64,000 bases of DNA from PALSA-1444 sp964291045 (lineage in GTDB: Bacteria; Chlamydiota; Chlamydiia; Chlamydiales; Rhabdochlamydiaceae): positions 682,001 to 746,000 of the forward strand of contig NZ_OZ197277.1 of assembly GCF_964291045.1 (NCBI RefSeq). Reading direction: 5' to 3'. The notes under the pieces were generated by a model. It ran no database searches, was not told where the DNA came from, and saw nothing but the letters and a program-made list of their open reading frames with translations. The number at the start of each line of letters is the position of its first letter. Within the stretch, counting starts at the first letter, position 1. The translations under genes and the position numbers were made by a program. Of this stretch, positions 8,251 through 16,702 are shown piece after piece.

Positions 8251-9862
8251 GACGTATCCTATGTTCAAAAGCTGCTTTAATGAAGCTTTGAAAAAGAGGG
8301 TGAGGGCTGCCTGGTTTGGATTTAAACTCAGGGTGAAACTGAACCCCTACCATCCAAGGGTGGTCGGTAAGCTCCACAATTTCACATAAATCTCTTCCAG
8401 GAAGAAGTCCTGAAACGATCAGTCCTTGATCTTGCAGCCTTGTTTTAAACAATTGATTCACTTCAAACCGGTGTCTATGTCTTTCTGAAATCTCTTGAAC
8501 ACCGTAAGCTTTCATCGCTTTAGATCCCTCTTTTAGGTGACAAGGGTAGGCGCCAAGTCTCATGGTGCCCCCTAGCTGCTCGATTCCTTTTTGCTCGTTT
8601 AAAAGGCAAATCACCGGATGAGGGGTATAAGGATCCATTTCAGTTGAGTTAGCCTCAGTTAAATGGAGCACATGCTTTGCAAATTCGACGCACATCACTT
8701 GAAGCCCTAAGCAAATACCAAAATAAGGGATGTTATTTTCTCTACAATATTGCGCTGTAAAGATTTTCCCCATCCACCCTCTTTTCCCAAATCCTCCAGG
8801 AACAAGATAGCCATCACACCCTTGGATGGTTTGCTGAGCAGTTAAGTAGTCCTCGATTTTATCCGATTCAAAAGGGCAAATTTCAAGTTCCATCTCTTGA
8901 TCAATCGCTGCATGAGAGAGCGCTTCAAAAACAGATTTATAAGCTTCTTGAAACTGCATGTATTTTCCCACAACCCCAATTTTAATCTTTTTTACCGGGT
9001 TTTTGAGTTTGTGGACCATCGATTCCCAGTGGGATAGATTAATATCATGAAGAGGAAGCTTTAAGAATTCGATCACTTTAAGATCCACTTCTTGTTCATG
9101 AAGACTTAAAGGAACCTCATAGATCGAGTCTTTGACATCCACTTCATCCATGACAAATTCCCTTTTAACACTGCAAAAGAGACTGATTTTATTTTTAATT
9201 TCACTGGGGAGTGGCTGTTCACAGCGGCATAAAATCATATCAGGAATAATCCCAATACCCCTTAATGTTTGAATGGAGTGTTGAGACGGCTTTGTTTTCA
9301 CTTCTCCTGCTGCACTTAAGTAGGGAACATAGGTGAGGTGAATGTTAAGGCAGTTATCAAAGTGCTCTAGTCTAAATTGACGAATCGCTTCAAGAAAAGG
9401 AAGTGATTCGATATCTCCAACTGTTCCTCCAATTTCAATCATCACAACATCGGGATGAGTGGGGGAGTTTGCCACACGGAGTATTCTTCTTTTAATCTCA
9501 TCTGTCACATGAGGGACCACTTGAACGGTTTTCCCTTGATAGTCTCCGCGCCGCTCTTGCTTAATGACAGCGTCGTAAATTTGACCGGAGGTGACGTTAG
9601 AGTTTTTAGAAATCGTGGATTCAGTGAACCTATAGTAGTGACCTAGATCAAGATCTGTCTCAGCTCCATCATCTGTGACATACACTTCTCCATGCTCAAA
9701 AGGGTTCATGGTTCCTGGATCGACATTGAGATAAGGGTCGAGTTTGAGCATCTCTACTTTAAGCTTACGCTTTTCTAATAGCATGGCAATCGAGGCAGCA
9801 GTGAGTCCCTTTCCTAACGAAGAAACGACTCCGCCTGTAACGAAAATATATTTTGTTGGCAT
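8243..9862 (-). CDS. pyrG: CTP synthase
   Basis: 539 residues from the ATG at 9862; an in-frame TTG six bases upstream is less likely. It makes CTP from UTP with glutamine as nitrogen donor. The N-terminal synthase domain starts with KYIFVTGGVVSSLGKG. The C-terminal class I amidotransferase domain has the nucleophile elbow FGICLGLQ and the His-Glu pair in QFHPEFKS. No key residue is missing. It is first in the pyrG-yqgF-zwf-pgl cluster and divergent from sdaA across about 115 bases that should hold both promoters. Confidence 0.97.
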   Translation of the reverse strand: MPTKYIFVTGGVVSSLGKGLTAASIAMLLEKRKLKVEMLKLDPYLNVDPGTMNPFEHGEVYVTDDGAETDLDLGHYYRFTESTISKNSNVTSGQIYDAVIKQERRGDYQGKTVQVVPHVTDEIKRRILRVANSPTHPDVVMIEIGGTVGDIESLPFLEAIRQFRLEHFDNCLNIHLTYVPYLSAAGEVKTKPSQHSIQTLRGIGIIPDMILCRCEQPLPSEIKNKISLFCSVKREFVMDEVDVKDSIYEVPLSLHEQEVDLKVIEFLKLPLHDINLSHWESMVHKLKNPVKKIKIGVVGKYMQFQEAYKSVFEALSHAAIDQEMELEICPFESDKIEDYLTAQQTIQGCDGYLVPGGFGKRGWMGKIFTAQYCRENNIPYFGICLGLQVMCVEFAKHVLHLTEANSTEMDPYTPHPVICLLNEQKGIEQLGGTMRLGAYPCHLKEGSKAMKAYGVQEISERHRHRFEVNQLFKTRLQDQGLIVSGLLPGRDLCEIVELTDHPWMVGVQFHPEFKSKPGSPHPLFQSFIKAAFEHRIRHG

Positions 9863-9976
9863 GAGCAAACATTGTAGGAGCTTAATTGCTTTTCTTGCAA
9901 ACTAATCTCTTCTCAGGAAAAATGAATGCGATAAAACTGTGATCCAAAAAATACAACTAAACTTCTAAGAGTTTTT

Positions 9977-11359
9977 ATGGTTAGCCTTTTTCAGCTTTTC
10001 TCAATTGGGATAGGCCCTTCAAGTTCTCATACGGTAGGTCCGATGAGAGCGGCGCGTTTATTTGGAAATATGCTGAAAGAAAAAGGCACTATTTGCTCTG
10101 TAAAAAAAGTGACAGTAGAGCTGTATGGCTCTTTAGCGATGACAGGAATTGGGCATGGGACAGATAAAGCTGTCTTACTTGGATTAGAGGGAGAGACTCC
10201 TGAAGATGTAGATCCTGATATTGTGGAATACCGCACGGCATCTATCTCTCAGCATCAAGAACTGACTCTCATGGGAGAATATCCCATCTCTTTTGATACC
10301 AGGCAAGATCTCATTTTTCATAAAGGTAAAAGACTTCCCTACCACTCTAATGCTCTGAGATTTAAAGCGTTTGATCTGGATGACAAGGTTATGATCAATC
10401 AACTTTACTACTCTGTTGGAGGAGGGTTTGTTGTTTCTCATGAACATCTTCAGCACTCTAGCGCAGAAGAGAGTATTGATCTCATGCCCTACCCTTTTAA
10501 AACGTATCAAGAGCTTCTTCAACATTGTGAGCAAAAGCAGATGATGATCCATGATATCGTCATGGAAAATGAAAAAGCTCTAAGGCCTGAACACCAGGTA
10601 AGAGAAGGCATTTTACGCATCTGGGAAGCGATGAATGGCTCAATTGAAAGAGGCTTTTTTCAAGAAGGGATTTTGCCGGGCGGCCTTGAGGTAAAAAGAA
10701 GAGCGCCAGGTCTTTATCAGCAGCTCTCCACAAATGGCAATGTCAACGACCCTACAGAGTTTATGGATTGGGTCAGTTTATTTGCGCTTTCTGTGAATGA
10801 AGAAAACGCAGCAGGTGGTAGAGTGGTCACAGCTCCAACCAATGGAGCTGCAGGTGTGATTCCAGCTGTTTTAAGATATTATCTAGAATTTACTCCAAAT
10901 CCTACAGAAGAGGGGATTATTCGGTTCTTTTTAACAGCCACAGCGATGGGAACGCTTTATAAACTTGGCGCCTCTATTTCTGCTGCAGAAATGGGCTGTC
11001 AGGGAGAAATTGGGGTTGCCTGCTCTATGGCAGCAGCAGGACTCACATCTGCATTAAATGGAACAAATGGGCAGATTGAAAATGCTGCAGAGATTGGCAT
11101 GGAGCACCATTTAGGGCTGACCTGTGATCCTGTTGCAGGTCTTGTGCAGATTCCTTGTATTGAAAGAAATACCATGGGAGCCATTCAAGCCATTACAAGC
11201 TCTAAACTTGCCTTAAGAGGAGATGGCACTCATAGAGTGTCTCTTGATCAAGTGATTAAAGCGATGCGCCAGACGGGAGAAGACATGAAGGGAACTTATA
11301 AGGAAACATCAGAGGCAGGCCTTGCGCTTCATGTCCCAGTAAATGTTCCTGAGTGTTAA
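9977..11359 (+). CDS. sdaA: L-serine dehydratase, iron-sulfur type, single chain
   Basis: 460 residues, the usual size for the one-chain form with both beta and alpha domains. It deaminates L-serine to pyruvate and ammonia using a [4Fe-4S] cluster. IGPSSSHTVGPMRAA marks the beta domain start. In the alpha domain GCQGEIG, CDPVAG and IPCIERN carry the expected cluster cysteines. The gene is separate from its neighbours, with no clear operon partner. It offers a direct route from serine to pyruvate in an organism that takes amino acids from its host. Confidence 0.95.
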   Translation: MVSLFQLFSIGIGPSSSHTVGPMRAARLFGNMLKEKGTICSVKKVTVELYGSLAMTGIGHGTDKAVLLGLEGETPEDVDPDIVEYRTASISQHQELTLMGEYPISFDTRQDLIFHKGKRLPYHSNALRFKAFDLDDKVMINQLYYSVGGGFVVSHEHLQHSSAEESIDLMPYPFKTYQELLQHCEQKQMMIHDIVMENEKALRPEHQVREGILRIWEAMNGSIERGFFQEGILPGGLEVKRRAPGLYQQLSTNGNVNDPTEFMDWVSLFALSVNEENAAGGRVVTAPTNGAAGVIPAVLRYYLEFTPNPTEEGIIRFFLTATAMGTLYKLGASISAAEMGCQGEIGVACSMAAAGLTSALNGTNGQIENAAEIGMEHHLGLTCDPVAGLVQIPCIERNTMGAIQAITSSKLALRGDGTHRVSLDQVIKAMRQTGEDMKGTYKETSEAGLALHVPVNVPEC

Positions 11360-11444
11360 TTTTTACTCCATAACTACCTTGGGAACTCTCCTAGAACTCT
11401 TCCCAAGTTAACCCATAACTTTTTTATCTAGCTAATCTCCTTTC

Positions 11445-12188
11445 ATGATGATGCAAACAGAAAACTCTAGAGCTCTTTCTTTGAAAAAAATCTCAAGGTT
11501 TTTATCTATCCTCAAAGAGGGAATAGAAATCCTTTACTACCGGCTTAAAGTGCCCTTTTTTGAGTGGAAAGAGCAAAGATGGGTCAGATTAAACCTCTAT
11601 CACGATAAAACCTTTAAAAATCTCGACAGCAAGCTTCTAGAGAGCAGCAATCCTTATCTAGAATCTAAAGTGTTTCCTTACGGAGAAACGCCTCTTAGAG
11701 CATTTGAGCTGATGGGAAAAAAAGCAAATCTGACAGCTTCAGATGTTTTTATGGATTTAGGATGCGGGAGGGGAAGAGGCGTCTTTTTTCTCTCTACATT
11801 TTTTCATTGTAAGGGGATAGGGATTGATCTTACTGCCTCTTTTATGCAAAAAGCAAGGGCGCTTTCAAGGTCTCATGCAAAGAAAAATGTCTCCTTCATT
11901 TGCAAAAACTTTTTAGATTTTGATTTAAGCTGCGCAACCTGTATCTATCTCTACGGTATTACCTATTCAGATGAGACACTTAAAATGCTTGAGGAGAAGT
12001 TTAAAACACTTCCTCTTCATAGCCGTATTTTAACCATTGATGAGCCTCTTTCATCTTCTCTTACAGGTGCAAATACAAGCTCTTTAACCCCTTCTTTTCA
12101 GGTGGAGTTTAATTGGGGGAAAGCAGATGTGTTTTTATATCAAAAAACTGCTCTAGAAGATCCTCAATTTACACTTCAGTTTTCTTAG
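11445..12188 (+). CDS. Class I SAM-dependent methyltransferase-like protein
   Basis: 247 residues. The S-adenosylmethionine-binding motif I is clear (VFMDLGCGRGRGVFFL), followed by an acidic motif II position in GIGIDLTASF. The substrate is unknown. Three consecutive ATG codons (11445, 11448, 11451) leave the start ambiguous and no Shine-Dalgarno is evident. An N-terminal basic/hydrophobic segment of about 90 residues precedes the methyltransferase core. Confidence 0.8.
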   Translation: MMMQTENSRALSLKKISRFLSILKEGIEILYYRLKVPFFEWKEQRWVRLNLYHDKTFKNLDSKLLESSNPYLESKVFPYGETPLRAFELMGKKANLTASDVFMDLGCGRGRGVFFLSTFFHCKGIGIDLTASFMQKARALSRSHAKKNVSFICKNFLDFDLSCATCIYLYGITYSDETLKMLEEKFKTLPLHSRILTIDEPLSSSLTGANTSSLTPSFQVEFNWGKADVFLYQKTALEDPQFTLQFS

Positions 12189-12652
12189 CAGGGTTAATAG
12201 ATTAGCGTAAATTTTGGGTTAGATAAAAAATATTTTTGTCTTAATCCAAAACTTATGTGAAGTAAGAGTTTTATAAGAGATAATGCCTATATTTATCCAC
12301 TTGGTCTTAGAGGCTTTTTGCTAAAGCAGCTAGAGTTTCTTAAGTAGCTAGCTTTAAGGCCTTAGGTAAGGTTACGATGACTATAAAGAGAATGGCTACA
12401 ATGAGGGGGGGGGGGGGCTTCTAGCGTGCGTTGCATCATCTAAAATCAAAGTAAAAAACATGTTATGATATCAATATTTTATTGATCTGTGATGAGGCGT
12501 TTTTATGAGATATGAAATACCATCTGGGGCGCTTAGATAGATTGAAAAAATAATATTAAAAAATATTTTATACCCCCAATGCTCTACTGTTATTTGCATT
12601 TAAGTTGTTTTAAAATCTTCCATAAGATAGTATAAAGGTCTCTTTTCTTTAC
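12189..12652. other. Intergenic region with a G13 tract
   Basis: No gene longer than about 30 codons is credible here. At 12405-12417 there are 13 consecutive G, far longer than any other G run noticed in the window. On the plus strand a 31-codon frame starting ATGACTATAAAG (12375) reads through it. On the minus strand a short frame would extend into a hydrophobic tail only with 12 or 15 bases. The right end carries the tRNA-Val promoter. Confidence 0.5.
12605..12633 (+). promoter_or_regulatory. Sigma70/sigma66-like promoter for tRNA-Val and downstream genes
   Basis: TTGTTT at 12605-12610, a 17-base spacer, then TAGTAT at 12628-12633. The predicted start near 12640 is about 13 bases before the tRNA. 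No other gene intervenes, so this promoter may also serve the ThrS-like gene and the infC cluster. Confidence 0.5.
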
Positions 12653-12726
12653 GGGGTATTAGCTCAGTTGGTTAGAGCGCCACGTTGACATCGTGGAGGT
12701 CAGCTGTTCGAGTCAGCTATATCCCA
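12653..12726 (+). tRNA. tRNA-Val (GAC)
   Basis: A 74-base cloverleaf: acceptor GGGGTAT/ATATCCC (one G-T pair), D arm GCTC/GAGC, anticodon stem CCACG/CGTGG with loop TTGACAT giving anticodon GAC, T arm AGCTG/CAGCT with TTCGAGT loop, discriminator A. The 3' CCA is not encoded, unlike the tRNA-Ser further on. A coding gene starts 13 bases downstream, suggesting co-transcription and processing. Confidence 0.96.
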
Positions 12727-12739
12727 AATCAACCAAGAC

Positions 12740-13864
12740 ATGACTTTAATTTTAAGTGCTTCTTATCTTCTTCCTATTGCATTGCAAGAACTCTTTCCTA
12801 AGATAGAGATCTTGCATGTTGAAGCAACAGAGAGTGCATTTTTTTGTGATTTCATCTTTAATGGAGAATTCACAGCTCCAATTCTCAATCTCTTAGAAGA
12901 GAGAATGCGCGCTTGGATTGCCAAAAAAGAGCCGTTTCATTTCATGGAAATGATGGCAAGTAATGGATCGGAGTTTCTAGCTCACCATGGAGATAAAAAA
13001 CTGAGTCTTGAAGTGAGAAAAGAACAAGGCCTTGTAGCTCTTTTAAGGTTAGACCGCTTTTTCTTTAAAGCAGGGGCTATGCAACCTGAATCTACAGATG
13101 ATTACCCTTTCATTAAGCTCATCTCTTTTTATCCTTTAAAAACAGGCATTCGGCTGATAGGAACTGGAGCTCTTTCAAAAGATGCGCTCAAAGTTCAAGT
13201 GCAAAAACTGAAAAACGTTGAAAATATTCAACAAAAGCTAGAATCCCTTGGGCTTGTGAGCTGGTGCGGAAATACTCTTATTTGGGAAGCTAAGGCAGAG
13301 CAGATAAAAGCTTTACTTAAAGCCAATCTTACCCATCTTTATCACGGATTTGAGCCAGTTTTTATTGCCTCTGATGTTGTAAAACCGCTTTTTTTTAAAG
13401 AGTGGAGTGAAAAACACTCTTCTTGCGGATTTTTATTTGAGCCGGTAAAACAGGCTATATCTTCTCCTGAACCGTGGTGCAACCCTTTTTCTTGGCACGA
13501 TCTTAGCTGGGGAAGAGAGGAATCTGTAAATTCGTTCTTGCATATCATCGCGCAATTCCTTAAAATTTTACACTTTGAATATGAAGTGATTTGCACGGGT
13601 CTTTTGAAGGTTCATGTGAAAGAAGCCCTTAAGGCGCATTTCCCATCCTTTAAAGAAGTTAAAGGTAAGCCACGCCGCCTTGAGTTTTTTGTGAGGGATC
13701 GTTTAGGGCGAAAGTGGCTCATGTCTTCTATCGAATGGGATATGAAATATGATCTCATTCAAATGACAGTGTGTGCTTCATTTGAAAGATGCATAGCTCT
13801 GATGATAGAGAGCTTAACAATTGAAACGGTATTGAATAGGTTAAAACTGCTTGAAAAGAAATAA
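12740..13864 (+). CDS. ThrS-derived pseudoenzyme upstream of infC
   Basis: 374 residues. By eye it follows bacterial threonyl-tRNA synthetase from the editing domain through motif 3, without the N-terminal TGS or C-terminal anticodon-binding domain. SASYLLPIALQELFP sits where ThrS has HSxAHLL...LWP; IRLIGTGALSKDALK matches the RIxGTAxxxKKxLxxYL segment; and LEFFVRDRLGRKWLMSSIE matches the KIxFxxxDxLGRxWQCGTIQ segment. The HxxxH editing histidines, the zinc ligands (CPGH Cys and two His) and the motif 2 loop all appear lost, so aminoacylation is unlikely. It occupies the place thrS holds before infC in many bacteria. Its last 14 bases overlap infC. Role unknown; possibly tRNA binding or regulation. 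Confidence 0.8.
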   Translation: MTLILSASYLLPIALQELFPKIEILHVEATESAFFCDFIFNGEFTAPILNLLEERMRAWIAKKEPFHFMEMMASNGSEFLAHHGDKKLSLEVRKEQGLVALLRLDRFFFKAGAMQPESTDDYPFIKLISFYPLKTGIRLIGTGALSKDALKVQVQKLKNVENIQQKLESLGLVSWCGNTLIWEAKAEQIKALLKANLTHLYHGFEPVFIASDVVKPLFFKEWSEKHSSCGFLFEPVKQAISSPEPWCNPFSWHDLSWGREESVNSFLHIIAQFLKILHFEYEVICTGLLKVHVKEALKAHFPSFKEVKGKPRRLEFFVRDRLGRKWLMSSIEWDMKYDLIQMTVCASFERCIALMIESLTIETVLNRLKLLEKK

Positions 13865-14360
13865 AGAAATTCGCGCTCCTAGAGTGAGAGTAATCGATAA
13901 AGATGGTCAGCAACTTGGAGTATTTACGCTGGCAGATGCGATTTATCGCGCTGAACAAGCGGGGCTTGATTTAGTGGAGATTGCTCCTAATGCAGAGCCT
14001 CCTGTTTGTAAGATTGTTAATTTTGGAAAATTTCAATATCAACGGACGAAAAAGGAAAGAGAGAACAAAAAAGCTCAGCATCAAGTTAAGGTTAAAGAAG
14101 TTAAAGTTAAACCCAATACAGATGATCACGATATTGAAACCAAGTTAAGACATGCCCGGGAATTCATTGCAAAGGGCAATAAAGTCAAAGTAACATGCGT
14201 TTTCCGGGGAAGAGAAATGGCTCACCCTGAGTTTGGGGAAAGAGTTGTTAATAAGCTCTGCGAAGAGATGGCGGATATTGCCACTCCTGAGGCCCCTGCA
14301 AAAATGTTTGGAAAAACGCTCATTGTAGTTCTTGCTCCTGGCAGCAAGAAGAAAGTTTAA
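13851..14360 (+). CDS. infC: Translation initiation factor IF-3
   Basis: About 169 residues, typical. It binds the 30S subunit and proofreads start-codon selection. The N-domain begins with the family pattern IRAPRVRVI and the C-domain contains FRGREMAHPEFGE. The only reasonable start is TTG at 13851, because a stop lies just upstream in frame (13842). That places the start inside the preceding gene. Non-ATG starts are a known device for IF-3 autoregulation. rpmI follows after 20 bases. Confidence 0.95.
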   Translation: MKRNKEIRAPRVRVIDKDGQQLGVFTLADAIYRAEQAGLDLVEIAPNAEPPVCKIVNFGKFQYQRTKKERENKKAQHQVKVKEVKVKPNTDDHDIETKLRHAREFIAKGNKVKVTCVFRGREMAHPEFGERVVNKLCEEMADIATPEAPAKMFGKTLIVVLAPGSKKKV

Positions 14361-14380
14361 GAAGAAGAAGGATATTAAAT

Positions 14381-14575
14381 ATGCCAAAGATGAAAACTCG
14401 GAAGGCTGTTTTAGCACGATTTAAAGCGACTGGAACAGGGAAAATTAAACGACGACGTCCAGGAAGACGCCACCTTTTATCAGGAAAAGCTTCTAAAAGA
14501 AAACGTCGCTTAAGAAAAAGTACACTTGTAGATACTGGTTTTATCAAGATGTATTCAAGGTTAATGGGAGTATAA
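14381..14575 (+). CDS. rpmI: 50S ribosomal protein L35
   Basis: 64 residues, strongly basic, with the family start PKMKTRKAVLARFKATGTGK and a lysine/arginine-rich middle (RRRPGRRHLL). AAGGAT precedes the ATG. It lies between infC and rplT in the conserved order; the rplT start follows its stop directly. Confidence 0.97.
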   Translation: MPKMKTRKAVLARFKATGTGKIKRRRPGRRHLLSGKASKRKRRLRKSTLVDTGFIKMYSRLMGV

Positions 14576-14576
14576 A

Positions 14577-14933
14577 ATGGTTAGAGCAACAAATGCAGTT
14601 TATAGCAATCGCAAGCGAAAAAGATTGCTCAAACAAGCAAAAGGGTTTGTAGGAGATCGTAAAAATCATAGACGATTAACATCAAATTCTGTCCTTCAAG
14701 CGATGGCTTACAATTATCAAGGAAGAAAACTCCGTAAGCGTGACTTTAGAAGTCTTTGGATTAATCGCTTAAGCGTTGGAGCAAATCTTCATGGACTGTC
14801 TTACAGCAAGTTCATTGATGGACTCAACAAAGCAAGCTGCTTACTCAATCGTAAGATGCTGACAGAAATGGCAATTGCAGATCCAGCAGGTTTTGCAGCT
14901 GTTGCAAGCTGTGTTAAGCTGGCTCTTGTCTAA
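14577..14933 (+). CDS. rplT: 50S ribosomal protein L20
   Basis: 118 residues, full length. It starts MVRATNAVYSNRKRKRLLK and includes RDFRSLWINRL, both characteristic of L20, an early-assembly 23S rRNA-binding protein. GGGAG lies six bases before the ATG, inside the end of rpmI, so the two are translationally linked. Confidence 0.97.
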   Translation: MVRATNAVYSNRKRKRLLKQAKGFVGDRKNHRRLTSNSVLQAMAYNYQGRKLRKRDFRSLWINRLSVGANLHGLSYSKFIDGLNKASCLLNRKMLTEMAIADPAGFAAVASCVKLALV

Positions 14934-14945
14934 CCCAAGGCGTTT

Positions 14946-15965
14946 ATGAACCCAGATATCGGACAATTAAGAGAATGTTTTCATCAAGAGCTTCTACTTT
15001 GTAAAGACTCTAAAGATATTGAGCAATTGAAGGTCCGATATTTAGGCAAAAAAGGGTTTCTCCAAAACCTCATGATCAAGCTCCGTGAGGTTTCTTCTGA
15101 GCTAAGACCTGTTCTTGGCAAGGAGGTTAACGATTTTAAATGTGAATGTGAAGATCTTATTCAGCAGCATCTGAAAGATCATCACCATATAGAGCTTTCT
15201 TCCCAAATTCTGTCTGAAAAAATTGATATCTCTCTTCCTGGAAGAAAACAGAGGCAGGGGAAGGCACATCCTTTAACTCAGATGATGAATGAAGTCATTG
15301 ATGTGTTAAAAAACATGGGCTTTTCTGTTCAATACGGACCTGACATTGATACCGATTGGTATAATTATGAAGGGCTAAATTTCCCTCCGGACCATCCGGC
15401 AAGAGAAATGCAAGATACATTTTATATCGATCCTCACCATTTGCTCCGTTCACATACATCTAATACGCAGCTAAGAGTCATGGAAAAAACGACTCCTCCG
15501 ATTCGGATCATTGCGCCAGGAACTGTTTACCGAAATGAAAACATTAGCGCGAGGTCCCATGTCTTTTTTCACCAAATTGAAGGGCTCTATGTTGATAAGA
15601 ATGTCTCTTTTGCAGATCTTTTTGCAACGATGCAAGAACTGTGGAATAAACTTCTTCATCAAGAGATTAAAACGCGGTTTAGACCCAGCTATTTCCCTTT
15701 TGTAGAGCCAGGCCTTGAGGTGGATATTGAATGTACGCAGTGCTCTGGAAAAGGGTGCAGACTGTGTAAAAATTCTGGATGGCTTGAAGTATGCGGAGCG
15801 GGTATGGTTCATCCGGAAGTGCTTCGTAATGGAGGGATTGATCCAGAAGTTTATTCAGGGTATGCTTGGGGCATGGGTATTGAAAGACTTGCAATGTTGA
15901 AATTTGGGATTACAGATATTCGGTTATTTACAGAGAATGATCTAAGGTTTCTTTCTCAATTTTAA
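14946..15965 (+). CDS. pheS: Phenylalanyl-tRNA synthetase alpha subunit
   Basis: 339 residues, full length. It has the N-terminal coiled-coil with VRYLGKKGFLQ, class II motif 2 region ARSHVFFHQIEGLYVD and motif 3 GMGIERLAMLKFGITDIR. The enzyme is an alpha2beta2 tetramer. The beta-subunit gene pheT does not follow, as in Chlamydia where pheT is elsewhere. A cysteine-rich insert (CTQCSGKGCRLCKNSGW) precedes motif 3 and resembles the zinc-knuckle-like segment of many PheS proteins. Confidence 0.97.
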   Translation: MNPDIGQLRECFHQELLLCKDSKDIEQLKVRYLGKKGFLQNLMIKLREVSSELRPVLGKEVNDFKCECEDLIQQHLKDHHHIELSSQILSEKIDISLPGRKQRQGKAHPLTQMMNEVIDVLKNMGFSVQYGPDIDTDWYNYEGLNFPPDHPAREMQDTFYIDPHHLLRSHTSNTQLRVMEKTTPPIRIIAPGTVYRNENISARSHVFFHQIEGLYVDKNVSFADLFATMQELWNKLLHQEIKTRFRPSYFPFVEPGLEVDIECTQCSGKGCRLCKNSGWLEVCGAGMVHPEVLRNGGIDPEVYSGYAWGMGIERLAMLKFGITDIRLFTENDLRFLSQF

Positions 15966-16052
15966 GAAAAATCACAATTTTCTAGTTTTTTAATTCAAAT
16001 ATCACTAAAATGTTGTCCTTCCTAGGAATGCATTTCTTAGGGGTTGTTTTAC

Positions 16053-16140
16053 GGAAGAGTGGCAGAGTGGCCGATTGCGGCTGTCTTGAAAACAGTTGTT
16101 GGGAGACCAACCGTGGGTTCGAATCCTACCTCTTCCGCCA
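16053..16140 (+). tRNA. tRNA-Ser (TGA)
   Basis: An 88-base class II tRNA with encoded CCA. The acceptor GGAAGAG pairs with CTCTTCC, discriminator G at 16137. The anticodon loop CTTGAAA, closed by CTGT/ACAG, gives anticodon TGA (reads UCA). A variable arm (TTGGGAGACCAA) and the GTTCGAATC T loop follow. A TAAAAT at 16006-16011 could be its -10 element. Confidence 0.96.
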
Positions 16141-16702
16141 TTGCAACTAGTTCGAACCCTTGGATTTCTCTAGGGATCTTTTTCAATCATCTATCTAAAT
16201 ATCATTTTCATCTAATTTACACGGATCATCAATATCGTAAGCTTAAAGACAGTGTCTAAAGCAAATTAACGCATTAAAAATCTTTTATTCAATCACAGTA
16301 TCAAAAAGAGAAAAATATATGGAGCCTTCTATCTGGCCTTTTAGCTTTTTTTAAACTTGATGATAGAGAAGATGACTTTCTTAGAAGGAGCCAATAGTGG
16401 TCCCTATATTTGAAAGAGCTCCTCTATGCATTTTTTAGGCACATAAAGGGGGCTTTAAATTTAGGAGCACACTTTTAACTCTAGCTTGTTTTAACGTGCT
16501 TAAGAGCTAGAAAATTTTCAGGCATCAGTTCTAGCCAAAAAAAAATGCAACATTTTTTATTACTCCCTGAAAGAGCTAGTAATGACTTAGAGGGCATCAG
16601 GTGGTTATGACTCTATGGTGAGCAAGAGTTTTTAACTCTTGCTCTTGGCTGATGAGGGGATAAAAAATGCGTATCTGTTTTTATCCAATCAAACGGATCT
16701 TT
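16141..16702. other. Intergenic region, no gene seen
   Basis: About 560 bases between tRNA-Ser and the end of the minus-strand U-box gene. No open frame with a ribosome site was found; the frame running through the tRNA is an artefact. The only structure is the perfect hairpin at 16620-16644. Confidence 0.5.
16620..16644 (-). terminator. Perfect 11-bp hairpin after the U-box/TPR gene
   Basis: GAGCAAGAGTT at 16620-16630 pairs completely with AACTCTTGCTC at 16634-16644 around a 3-base loop. It lies about 60 bases beyond the stop of the minus-strand gene ending at 16703. There is no strong T run on either side, so it may be a processing or stability hairpin instead of a classical terminator. 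Confidence 0.45.

Noticed and set aside
10184..10552. 122-codon minus-strand frame inside sdaA
   Set aside because: It is antisense to a fully conserved enzyme gene, with no ribosome site or motif.
16044..16259. 71-codon plus-strand open frame
   Set aside because: It runs straight through the tRNA-Ser gene and has no ribosome site or family likeness.
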